Shown piece by piece: positions 44,601 to 56,774 of a stretch of 64,000 bases of DNA. The stretch's first letter is position 1. Each line of letters begins with the position of its first letter. The notes beneath the pieces are model-generated. The model saw only the letters and a program-made list of their open reading frames with translations, was not told the DNA's origin and did no database searches. Source of the stretch: Paragyromitra xinjiangensis (taxonomy: Eukaryota > Ascomycota > Pezizomycetes > Pezizales > Discinaceae); assembly GCA_038503065.1 (NCBI GenBank), contig JBCAMK010000002.1, positions 1,736,001 through 1,800,000 of the forward strand, given 5' to 3'. Made by a program: the position numbers and the translations under genes.

Positions 44601-47600
44601 ATCAAAGCAAGAAGATATTTTTAGGCTAGTAGGGATTAAAGTTCCTTCGTGTCCAACACATCTTTCGGACCTTAAACACTCCTACAGCATGGGAGAGAAG
44701 CACATCCAACTCGGTAGTTGAACTGGCGGGCCCGCACTCGGGCTTTGAACCTCCCTTATCTTCACGACAGCTTATCTATGATAGTTGTTGGTAGGTCGAG
44801 TATGGCTGATGGCAACAGGTAGGGAATGGTAGCAGCTTGAGTCAGAGTGGAATTTTATATAAGCGCTCTCATATAGACTAAACCTAATAGGGTAATTTAT
44901 ACTAATTCAACAACATATGCCCCCCTTCATTTCATTCAGGGAATTGACCAAGGATATGTAAACTTTCGATAATGGCGTGGGTACCATAGATTTTTCTCAG
45001 AATCCCTTGAGCTTTGCTCATAATAGCCGTGAGTAACGTGGAGTCCCGTGTACCTTCCACCTTCCACTCCCCCCGTCTCTATCCCTGCTCTCAAACCTCT
45101 GCTCCCAAGGGCCATTACAAGAGGTGAATCTGTGCCCACAAATTTCCCTAGGGGTCCTCTCCATCCTCCTCTCTCGGCTTTGCGGTCACTCTCTGGATCG
45201 ATTTGTCCATACTCCCCGTATCTGTATATAACCTAGCACCTTTAGTGAACGTAAACATTAGAAGACATGCCGTGGTGACCGAGGCATGCGACCCCAAAAT
45301 CCGACACTGTTGCAATCCCTCCTTATCTTTTGCCACCACTTAAGAGGGGCCGGTTTCTAGTGGAGTAACTCGCGGTTGCGAGATAACAGGGAGTCGAGGT
45401 AGGCCGGTAAAGTGGGGACGGGATCCAATCGCCCTCTCTAACCCCTGCTGGCCTATATTTCTAAAGTGAAGCTCCCATTTACTCTGGGGTCAGTAGTATC
45501 GAAGTGGAGTAGATGTTCTGGAACGAGGAGAATTCTGGAACGAGAAGAATCTGTCTCGGATGGGTGATAAGGATTTAACGTAGCCAAGGGGAAGGTACTC
45601 GGAGATAGACGGTGCCTATAGAGCCTAGGAGACGGTGGTAACGGCTAGAAGAGTTTGTAGGGAAGGTGGTTAGTGATAGCGGAAGATGTGTTTTGAAGAC
45701 GTGTGCTTTAGACAAGCATACACCGTCTCAGAGCTCGGTGCTTCACACTAGGGAACATAGGGGATAGAGGCGTAGGACAGAACAAAACAGGGGGAGGAGT
45801 ATCTAGAAACAACTGAAGCAGAGGCTCCTTCTGGCCCGCGGTAAATAACGAGACGTTAATCGTAATGCCTTCAGGTGAGATGGATGTTTTGGGAAAAGAG
45901 AGCTGAAAGTGGTGGCATTAGTCAGCAAATAGCCTGAGAATTATATATGGAACTAGTGGCGCAGTCACTTCGCCATTTGGGAAATGATACAACTGGCTCT
46001 TCCCATATCCCTAGAATGTAGGCTATTTTAGATCGCGAGGGTGATTTTCTGATTAGCTTTGACCATTTAATAGCTCTTTCTATTTCTCAGATACGATATA
46101 AAAAAATACAAAATATCGAGTGCTGCATGATGAAGCAATGAGCTTACCAAATAACAGTTGAAGATTGGGCCTACCCCTAGGGAGATAGGATGGTAACAGG
46201 TCTCTAGATCTACGGGCCTAAACTACATGTATCTTTTATGCTCGATAATCCAATGCGCTAGTTTGAATGTAATATCATACTAGTATTGATTATAGATAAC
46301 ATACTGGCTAGTGAAATGGAGTATTTAATTGTGAGGTTTGATGTTAGTCAGTATGCTTGCTAAGAGTATTATCAGGGAAAATAAAATAAAACCGGGGAAA
46401 TCGAATGGGTGAGATATATCTGAGCTATCTGGCATACTAACTACTAGCGCCGTGCTTGGCGTAATAGCCAAAATTCTTGTACTCACGATCTACTTTCTAA
46501 TACATATACGTAGTAGGTATCAACTCTCAGTTTCTTGGGCACCAAATGTTCAACTGTAGTGGCTGGCTTCATCAACTTAAATATCACCAGGAGGCCGGTT
46601 CCACCACCAAAAGGTTAGCTTTCCCTGATTTTTCTCTTTAGGGGAGGCCTCTATTACCTAAAAGCTACCTTCATCGATTCGTCATCCCTAAATCAAGTGG
46701 TAGCGGTCAAAAGTAATAGATAGCAAAGTAAGGGTACAGGGGGGACAAGCCTAACTATTACGGTGTATGGAGCTGTAGCTTTTTAGGTCAATAATCCTGT
46801 GGCTTTTTAGGAGTACGATTCTATGGGAGCCTGTTAGCAAAGCTTGTTGATAGCTGTTAGTTTTAGTTTAGACAATGACGCTAATACCGCGCATTATTAT
46901 TCGATGTCACCTTTTAGACTGCGCTCGTGACAAGCACGAGCAACGTATATAATCCCGTGCACCTTCCATCTTTCCCATCTCAACGTCTTAAGCTGCTTGT
47001 GGTATATGAGGAGAAAAATATATACCAATACCGGCCCATTTTGTCTTTAAAACCTGAGGCAAGTCTCTTCCCTCGCCAAACGCTGCTGGAATTGGCCGTC
47101 TAGATTGATCCTGAAGCACGTCACTACTAACCTCCTCCCTAGAACTTGTTTTTGTCGCTTCTAGACAGCTTGTCTTGGGATTGGTTTCCCTGGCCGACAA
47201 TCAAATCCTGTAAGCACTGACAGTTGCTCGGAATGGGGTTCAAAGCACTTCTCACCGCTCCCACCTGCTGCTGGATGACCATCTATTGTCCCTGGGAATT
47301 TTCGCGCCACCTCAAAATCCCTTGCGTTATCTCCAATACTTTCAGCATCATCTCAGAATCCCCTACATCTTAAACATGATCGAGGCTTCTATCTCTCAAA
47401 CTCCCTTTCGTGATACTCACCTCGCTTATCGTTGCCAATCCACTACCCGCAACACGGCCCGAGCTAGGAACATTACTACTGTCGCATATCGGATTTCAGG
47501 TCCCAGAAAGCCAGTATCTAGGGCTTTACTAGCGTACCCAGTGAGGCTCTCTCCTAGTACGAGCCAAATAAACTTCACGTAGCTTCAAAAATCATTGATA

Positions 47601-47900
47601 GCCATCAGTCGAAACCCTACGAGGTTTCTGGGAAATCGCTCATGCTCTTCTTACCCATCGGTCCCTTTTCCCTTTTTGCCGAAGCGGTATGTCTGCGTTT
47701 ACACCCCAACTTTATGGCTCATCCCATCATATGTCCCATCCCCCGAGGATGTATGTATTAGCTAACACCCCTATAGATAGAATGCTGATAGACTTGACCA
47801 ATACCTGGATCCAGCTGCTAACAAATTCGGCACTTTCTATCAACTATCAATGATGTTTATCCTCGATTGATCCATATCATAGAGCTCGAATGATGGTGGT
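38660..47900. other. Gene desert, left part
   Basis: Nine kilobases in which every open frame is short (under about 110 codons), overlaps frames on the other strand, and shows no domain, signal peptide or intron joins. Base composition is mixed, without an obvious AT-rich mutated block. Short palindromes (TTAGTATTA-TT-TAATACTAA near 43,625; GCCGAC-TTC-GTCGGC near 44,557) and TACATGTA at 42591 and 46224 are the only structures noted. Confidence 0.45.
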
Positions 47901-47984
47901 AATTATGAACTTGCACATTACTGGCTGAGCGACCTGAGCACACACTCACCCGCCTCTCAACACACCAAGCAGTGGTTTACTAAC

Positions 47985-48470
47985 TCAGCCTGAAGGGCAT
48001 CGGTATGGATCTGCCATCTTTCGAGGCTATTGAAAAGCTCGTATCAGACTTTGGAGCTACTAACGACCCCAGCGCGGAGGTGAAGTTCTCTGATATTCGC
48101 TCAACCATATATATTTCACTAGCGTAGCTAGGGTAAAGAAAGAATAGTGGAGTATTGGTGGAATAGCTATTTTCCCGGGAGCCTGGATAACTTTGTTAGA
48201 GCACAATTTTCAAATTCATAGCCTGCGTTTCGCTAGTATCGACACCCGGAGATTACCAAAACGAAAGCGCTGGCGACCCGTGCAGGATGTCAAACCCGGA
48301 ATATCGATGCATATCTGTGAGATGTTGAAGTTTATGTGGCTCACATGATTCAACTCAGGAAGGCATTTGATCCAGGACTTCTAGTGTTCTTCCAGAAGAG
48401 ACGCCTCCAGAACTGCAACTATGAGATTCGCCCCTGCCTATGCTGAGGCACTCCTCCAGCAGTAAATGGA
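47985..48470 (+). pseudogene. Possible relic of a coding sequence (retroelement gag-like?)
   Basis: A plus-strand stretch reads GMDLPSFEAIEKLVSDFGAT and then DPSAEVKFSDIRSTI before a stop. Protein-like segments in shifted frames follow to about 48,470 (for example LPEETPPELQL). No frame is open for long. The composition is more protein-like than its surroundings, but I cannot assign a family; a decayed retrotransposon gag is only a guess. Confidence 0.25.
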
Positions 48471-51400
48471 GACAACAAGGTCCCTTCATTACAAACTACT
48501 GCACTCTACTTGAAGATACTAATATTAGATGATACACTAATGCCTCCATACACCATTGACACCATTTCTATATATCGATATTCATCTCGCTTCTCACTCT
48601 CATACATAAGTACATCCCATACGTAACCTTTATGAGTGTACAATATCAGTCTATCGGCATGCCCTCTTGAGACCCATAAATGCCAGAGACCCTTCATAAA
48701 TCATGACCCCAGCAACAGTCGAAGGCTGCTCGGGTCCTATCCTGAATTACTTTCAGCAGAGACAAAGGACAAACACTGAATCTTCCATATGCATAATACA
48801 TCTACCCTTGATATTTTTAATAGGTCCTCCCAAGCAACTGTAGAAGACGCGATACTGCCAGAGCCCAATTCTGGATCAACCTGCTTCCGAGACAGTTCTT
48901 GGTGTACATAAGTGCATTAATATTTGAGCGGATAGTGGTAGGGAAAAAGAAAAATCTGATCCTATGGATGAAAGGTCTTCGCGGCAACTTCCGATCAGAC
49001 ATGCATGCTGGGTACCGACACTCCACCTTCCAAAGACCTAGGTTACTAGAGTAATTTTAGCTCACTATTTCCTCAATTTTACCTCGAAAATGGTATGCTT
49101 AAAGAATGCCCCTGGCTAACAGATCGGCCTAGGGATCGAGTGCCGATTCATGGTGCGTAACGATAGACATTCGTTTGATGAGGTTTCAGATAATGTGTGG
49201 AAGGCACTTTCCGCATACATAACGGGGCTCGGTAGCCTCCCAGCACTAGATATCGTGAGTAGGATCGGTGTTATTGCCCTTCCATCGCCTTCCTGGCAGT
49301 CCGCGCTCCTTCATCTCAGCCAGGAAAGTCGTTGGATGATTTTAGGTGAAGAGAAAAATTTTCCCTTCGTGCAGACCTCTCGACAGCCGATCGGATACAT
49401 GAGTTTTAACGGGAAGAAACACGGCTGAGCGAGTACCGCAGAATGTGCATAAGGTAAGCCAAGTTGCTCTTATCCCGTTCAGTCCCCTAGTTAATTTTTT
49501 TCAAGTTCAGTTCCCAATAGCTCTACGTACAGGCATAAACTTACGGTCTACGCTTCCCAGCGTAGTAAGCTTAAGTATATCCGAGGCTTCTTATATATTG
49601 ATATTTGTGTAGGGTTTCTCTCAGCTATGTTCCCAGTCGTCATCACAAAGCTGGTTTCAACCAGATGCCGCTAGTCTCCTTTTATAAAACTAGTAATTAC
49701 CTGATCCGATCTAAATACCTTCACCTGCTATAACTCAGTGCATATTACCTCCCTGAATAGCCTATTATAGCCTTTTGACAAATGTCTCACAATTTTTCCC
49801 ATTTTAGGAAGTTTTTAGGGAATTTCGTTTCTTTTTCCTAGTCAGCAGCAGGAACCAACCAAAATCCACGCTGGAAAGAAGGTATATACATGTACGTATA
49901 ACATGCCGAACACTATTGCAAGTGTATATCTGCCCGCGGGAAGAATCGGTCGCTGGTAACACAACCTACCCGCAGACAAGTATTGATGACGGCGCTCGGC
50001 ACATTTTCGTGCTATTCCCCGACTTGAAACCATGCACATTGGTGACACAATCATTGTTTGTTGTTCGTAAGAAATTTTCGCAAACAAAACAACATTCACA
50101 CACGCACACATGCATTCCCATATCAGCCGCATTCTGAATAGACGATATACCAGTTGCATGGCTTCGTATACAGGAGTTCACGCTTCCCAGACTGAAATCC
50201 AGAAGAAGCGTCTTCTCCGAACAAGAGTTGGATAATTGTGGATTCTGGTCGCTGAAGTAAGTCCCTGTCGCATTTAGGAGAGTGGGGATGACTCACGCCA
50301 AGAATTAATTGGAAAAACTCGAAAAAGGCAATTATTACTTTCGATCCGTCACGCCAGCCTTGCTCAGTCTACTCGACTTAGACTGAGTGACAAGAGCACA
50401 AAACCTCTGCTAAAATTATTAAAACTTACTCTTACACCTTGTAGAGCCGTCTTTATATTCAAACGCATCGAGGCCTTCAAGGATTTAAACCTAACTGACA
50501 AGGCTGGATATATACTAACACCAATACCTGCCAGCGCACCTTCCGCCTGACTCACTGCATTGGAGCCTACGAATATCCTTCGTCAACGTGTACAGCAAGG
50601 CTTGTAACGTCGAATTCGCTCGTTGATATATTTTCCGACCGTTCATAGGATAAGATGTCTCTTTCACAGCCATGCGCGCCCAAGGCTATGGATTCTATTT
50701 GTAGCGCACCAGAGCGAATTTAGCAAGGTGATTCATACTGCGGCTGCTAAACGTGACTCGAGTTTTGGTCTTTTGCCAGTTATATAATACTGTCCTAGTT
50801 CCACATCAAAATCAAGTCAGATTCTTCCGCGCACCACAAGGCCAGGCACAACGGACTTGTGCTTCTTGCCATCACCTACACTGTTTCCGAATGTTTCTCC
50901 TGATGTATCGTCGGCTTAGTGTTTCGGAATCTTCTTCGTACGTGGAACCTGGAACCTGGAACCTTGAGGGAGAACCGGGAAGGCCTTGGAAAACCTGCGA
51001 CTTTGTTACTTTGTGGGAACCGGATCTTGGATGCTATTTAGGGTTTTTAGTTGTGTCAAAGCTAGAAGTATCTAATCTCACAGCAAGACCACTCGAAACC
51101 GAATGCCCCCGCCTGTTGCACGTAAAAGCGAAGTTTTGATACATAGTCTAACCTAGTTTGAAGTTTAATGACATCACTAATGGTACAACCGTACATTTTC
51201 TGTCCGACACTAGTTGTACCGGTGTCTTACATAACTGATGCTTTCGTCTGATCTTTCAGAACTTCTTGTAGCCTTCCTCGCCGCTGACAACTAGCCATTA
51301 CCTTGACTTTCTGCCTTGATTTCTAGGTTACTTTTATAGACGCAGGATTCTAGAAAGGTCAGTAAGCTTTGCTAGTCAGAACAAGGTACTGCCTGCCTAC

Positions 51401-54400
51401 GATAACATCAACCCGCTAACTGTATTACCCCTAATCACAGACCCTACCTCGAATGGATTCACGTCACATACCTACCTTTTAATGACCCAGCCACCTTATG
51501 GATCTCTCTTGACACTCCCAGGAGACCCTTCAGCCGAATTTTCCAAAAAGCTACCACTTCGCGTCACCACACATCACTCGCGAAACACGATTGGCAACCT
51601 CTCTTACATCGAGCCAGATTGGTCGGTCAGTTAGGCCAATAATGATGTGAAGTCATTCAACTCGAGTTTTTAAGCAGGTAAGACATCTTTTTTTGATCCC
51701 CTGCCAAATACTAAAAACCCTGGATTTTGCGATTTAATTCCGGTGCTGTTGGCAGCATCACGGCATTGCGGCTAAGAAATCGTGCTTCTTAATCTTAAGA
51801 TGATGGAAATCGAAGCTTATGGTAGATTCACAACCCACTAAGCTCTCATTAGGCATAGTTTACAAACATATATCTTCTCATCATTAGAACTTATGCTTAA
51901 CTGAAGCGTCCCCCAGCCCGCAGCACGCCAATCCGTCCGAATATCCGTTCTTAAGGCCGCTTAGTTGGGTCAAAGGCTACCAGACACACTGGACTACTAG
52001 AAGATAATAATGAGGATGAAATGTGGCGTTTCTGTTGTACTTTGGAAAATCTAGCCGTAAGTTTTCATCATGTATTATCACTCGAATAACTTTTTATACA
52101 CAGCCCGAGTCCGAATACCGCCGTTACCGGCCCCCTCCCCGGTTGAACTAATCTCCGGAGATATTCTTTGCTTCCGTGCTTGTTGGTACTGAAGCAACAG
52201 TTCCGCACATGAGCCAAACCGATTTATGCACTTTGGCTCAAGACATACACAACACCAACTTATTATCTCCGAAAATCAGGTCATGAAAAATCACACAAGA
52301 TCGCGAGATCAACAAGCCACACCAAAGACCTCAGCTCAGACATCCACAGCTCAGACCGGACCTATGGACTCAGCTGGAACAGAATAGTGCAAGTGCACAT
52401 GTATGATGTCACAGTACATCACTGAGTAACTTAAGCTGCTGCCACCTCGATGGATACTGGAACGGATACCAAAGCCACAAAACCAGTATTGGGGGCTAGA
52501 CCGAAGCATATGATTAAGGAAGTACATACTTTGTGCACGTCCCTGACGGCCAGAGGCACCTATTACTTCCCAGCCCTGAGGATATTGGACCAGACTACAA
52601 TACACCAAATATCCTCGAAGTGATCGAGATAAACACCATGCGCGGTCAACTTTGGAATATGAAACAAATAACGGTCAGCTGGCTGTCTGCATATGCAGGT
52701 CTCTAAGGCTGCTCCAGCTATTCATTCTCAATCATGGTTTCGGTTCATACTCCGGGACCGGGGGGGAGATAAACAGTGAACGCCGAAAAGACTCAGTATC
52801 TATCTCTCAGACAGCACGAAAGGCTAGTTAAAGCAGCATCGGCCAAGATAAATGCGTAAGCACTCTAAATTAGGGATGAAATAAGTCATTTGTCTAACCG
52901 TTTATAATAATCTGACATCATCATCTCTCGCACTGCTTCCAAAACCATATTCCAACCTCTTTTAACCCAGAAGGTGTATACTGTCAAAAACATGATATAT
53001 GACTCCTATTATATATCAGGAGATTCCTTAGATCACTCGGATTACTATCTATCAGGACATTCCTGTTTAACCCCTTCACTACAAACAAGGGATTAAGAAA
53101 TCAACTGAAATAAAAGAAGATTCTACGCAGAAAGAACGATCCAACCAACGCCTCTGTTTGTGAGGAGATGTCAGAAGATATAAGCACGGTCTCTTGACGA
53201 TAATATAATACAAGTACAAGAGACCCACAGATATCATTTAAATATAAATAATCGGTCCAAAATGAAATCACACTCCGTCACCCGACCCCCAGCTGCAGCA
53301 ACGAGAAAAGAGACCCGCATGAACACCGCGCGCCGATCGCAAAACATCCAGCACCTCTACTCCATTCGGAACAGAGTAATCCAGATCCTCACAAGGAACT
53401 CAACATAGCCCGCCCACCACTCATCTTTCAGCTCTGTTTGTTCCATCAGTCTCGCTACCAAATTTCCGCTCACTTGCAGCCTCGCCTTCTACTCTCCCCT
53501 GCCAAGGATCAAAGTTCACTCTCTGGCCGGCGGGGGACCGCACCTGTCACACAACCCCACGATAACTCCGCCTGCTGCGACTACGGGTATGTACGCAGGT
53601 CAGTCATAGTCGTTCTATCGTGCAGCCATCATGAGGACGAAACGGAAACGAGGAATCATCGCCACATGCACGATAGCGTACTGATCCTGCATCTACCCAC
53701 CCCACCTACATTCGAAACGAAAGTAAAAAAGAAAGGAAAAACGCCCATCGATTGTTTCCTATTTCCATAAGTTTCGACGGGCTCAGGAGATGAAAAGACT
53801 GGATGGAGGAGGGTGGGGGGGTGGTTGCCGCGGAGCCTAGTCTTCACTGCCACATGTGTGGCCTGTCTACCTTTTTGGGAATCCGCAACGCCTCAGATCA
53901 TCGTGGTACCAACCCGCCAAAACCTTCGTTTCCCCTCCGTGCCACCAGCCGCTGCCAAACAACGCCAAACCGAAACGGACCTCCAACAGAGAAAAAAATA
54001 AAAGCTTAAAAGCACAAATGGCGGTGTCAAACCCTTGCCCTGTCTGTCATGAAAAAAAGCCTCTTCCGTCGTTACAGACTAACATCCAGTCACAACACCT
54101 AGGCTGCGCCCTCTTTCCCCGTCTTGAGATGAGCTGCTGCCTGAGGATTCGGTCACAGATGGAAGAAACAAGGGTTCAGCGACCAACTTGACAGGCGATG
54201 ACGTCCAGATCTCTCTCTCGTGGGTAAACGAAAAAAAGCCGTAGACCCCTCCAACAATGTGAGACCTTTGGTAGGTCATACTTCCTCAATTGGAGCTTGG
54301 GGGCGATTGGATGCCTTAACCCACCCACTCACCCCATCCCACCTCACGTCACCGCCCACGAGGGAACACACACACGACCCTGAAGAACTTCCTTGTGCGC

Positions 54401-56033
54401 GTCGAAACAACGCGTTACCTCCCCCATCTAAACACCAATCCTCCCCCTCCTAACCCCGGTGCGCACCCGGTCTTTTTTTTTATTTTTTTTTGTTTATCGT
54501 AGAGCAATCGGGAAGCTCTCAGCAGCGCCAGCGTTGCAACTAGCAACACTCGGTCTGTTCTTCAATGCCCTTTTACTCCCTCGCCAAAGGCTTTCTGGTG
54601 GTTCCACTCGCCTCCTTCCCATCATCGGACAGGTCAAACTGCACTCATCTAGTATTTTAATTCGTGTACTTCAAAAAAACTACCCTTCCCATCGGTGATC
54701 GGTGGGCGCAGCAAAAAACGATAAAACTGGGAAGATTGAGATGGATGGATGGGAGGGGGGGTCGCATATGCAATGTTTAATTTTACTGAGTTAAAGAAGG
54801 TAAGGTAGAAAAAAGAAATGAGAGCAGAAACAGCTAGCGGGAGAAGAAAAAAAAATAAGGTACATAGGTAGGTAGGCATGATGATGGAGACCTTTGGATT
54901 TGTTGTAAAAGCTCGCCACCGCAACTTATCCTCTATTGGAGCCGCATCGCAACGCAGTCACTGCGCCCCCCCGAGCAAGCTGTCAGGAACGAGAACATGC
55001 GCAGGAACAACGAGAGGGAGGAACAGGGCAAAGAACAGGGCTAGAAAATGAATTAAGGGGTTGTATTATCTGCCTGGGGACTTCGAAACAGGCAAAGCAA
55101 GCATGCGATCATGTTTCCCTTAACAACGGGAAGATCAGTTGCATACGCACCGACGCGTTACTATTCGCTGCAGATAGAAAGGTCTGCAAAAAGTAAACAA
55201 GGCACACACGATCGTGTTCTTCACACAAGCTGAAAGAAGAAGTTTGTTTGCAAAGTTTTTTGATTATCGTAAGACTAGCGAGCGAACAAAAAAACTAAAA
55301 CTAAAACCCAGTATAGGATATCGTTGCTCGCAACCAGAATCCACTGCCCGACAGAGGAAATAGCAAACCAAAAGAGTGTAAATATCCAAAGGATAGACAA
55401 AAGAAAAAGCACAAGCAATAAACATTCAAAAGGCTGGTTAAAATGAAAACCAAGAACATCGCAAAAAAGCCAAAAACCATCTTGCAACCCTAACCCTCCA
55501 TAAAAGCCAATCAAACAACCAACAAATCTAAATCTCTATCAACCCCGGACCAACCCAAGCCAACTACCATCCCATCCTTTATCGAATCAATCCCAATTAC
55601 AGGAGATTCGTGTTCATCGGCAGAAAATACACTGATCAAACTCTCATCGATTTGTAGAGTTCCAGATGTTTTCCATTCGGACGCTGCCAGGAGGGATATC
55701 GCTTCGTCATATCCGTCAACTACTAATTATTTTTTTTTGTTGTTTCTTGTTGTTCGGTTGGCTGTTCTCCTTAATAGGGGAGGGTACGAGGCACTAAGCG
55801 CAAAAATGCAATGCAGACGACCTGAAAGCTATGCTAGCTCCAGCAGGTTTCTCGTTGTCCCACTGATATCAGTGAGGGTCCGGAGAAAGCCGCTGCTAGA
55901 GCAGGCAGGAGGTCTTATTTTGTTGGGTTGTTTGTAATCCCAACAGTCCTGCTGAGGATGGTAGGGGGGAAGTGCAAGCAAATGACTTCTTTAGGGCATC
56001 GGCACGGGCAAAAGGTAATACGAGAAAAACCAT
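48471..56033. other. Gene desert, right part
   Basis: No gene supported. Frames at 49150-49428, 50753-51139 and 53438-54191 overlap on several registers without domain evidence. From about 53,200 the sequence becomes richer in C/A tracts and poly-T runs, like the long untranslated flank of the gene at 56.0-56.8 kb. TACATGTA at 49887-49894. Confidence 0.42.
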
Positions 56034-56774
56034 TTAAAAGTAGCGAGTCTCAACCTCCGGGTTGAAAGCCACGCGAGGACCACTCTGGCGCATGGAGTTG
56101 GTGCGAACCAACTGCTGGCGTGGAGCCTCCTCGATTCTGCGGGTGTGGTCGCGGGAGGAGGTCGAAGAGGGAGATGGCGAGCGGCGAGCCTCAATGAGGC
56201 TGATGGAGGAGGTCCTCGGGTCGCCGGACGAACGCCTGTGGGAGCTGGACGACTCGCGTTGAGAAGAGTGTCTGCGAGACTCCCCAGTGCGGTGGGAAAC
56301 GTCGCGGGCGTATGCGGAACCACGGTTGATGGGCTCAGACCCGGAGGCAGGCACGTAGTAGATCTTGCCGGTGGTCGCGGCCTCACGAGCGAGAGAGGAG
56401 GTGGAGGCACGGTAGGCGTCATGAACAGCGATGTTGATGCAGTTGGTTGGCTCGCCCTGAAGCTTGTGGGTGATGGCCCTGATAAGTCCGTCGACGCTCT
56501 CCCACCCTGCTGGGAAAGTGACTTCAATCATTCCCTGGGGAGTAGCCCTGGCCTTGCTGTAGAGGTTTACAGCAATTTCCTGAGCTAGAGCATGGCCAGC
56601 ATCACAAAGCTGCCTGGTTGGGGACTTGTAGACGGCATATGGGTCGATGCAGTGACGGCAATCACGAGCGTGAACATGGAAAGCACGGAGGGAAGAGGAG
56701 ACTCTAGAGCTAAGTGAGTCTGCCTCCTGAACTGCTGGCTGGGGGTAGCTGGGACGGGCTCCTGGCATTCTCAT
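56034..56774 (-). CDS. Conserved fungal protein of unknown function
   Basis: An intact 246-codon frame with strongly biased, GC-rich codon use unlike the flanks. Residues about 30-75 contain the conserved-looking core FHVHARDCRHC, then LCDAGHALAQEIAVNLYSKA. Its paired cysteines (C-x2-C, later LC) recall a pattern that recurs in uncharacterised Pezizomycotina proteins; this rests on memory of the family, not a search. Residues about 90-150 form a mixed alpha/beta stretch. The C-terminal 90 residues are Ser/Arg-rich (RRHSSQRESSSSHRRSSGD) and probably disordered and phosphorylated, ending in VETRYF. The start at 56774 is preceded by a long C/T-rich leader. Strong codon bias and long flanks suggest a well-expressed, regulated gene. 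Function not assigned. Confidence 0.8.
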   Translation of the reverse strand: MRMPGARPSYPQPAVQEADSLSSRVSSSLRAFHVHARDCRHCIDPYAVYKSPTRQLCDAGHALAQEIAVNLYSKARATPQGMIEVTFPAGWESVDGLIRAITHKLQGEPTNCINIAVHDAYRASTSSLAREAATTGKIYYVPASGSEPINRGSAYARDVSHRTGESRRHSSQRESSSSHRRSSGDPRTSSISLIEARRSPSPSSTSSRDHTRRIEEAPRQQLVRTNSMRQSGPRVAFNPEVETRYF

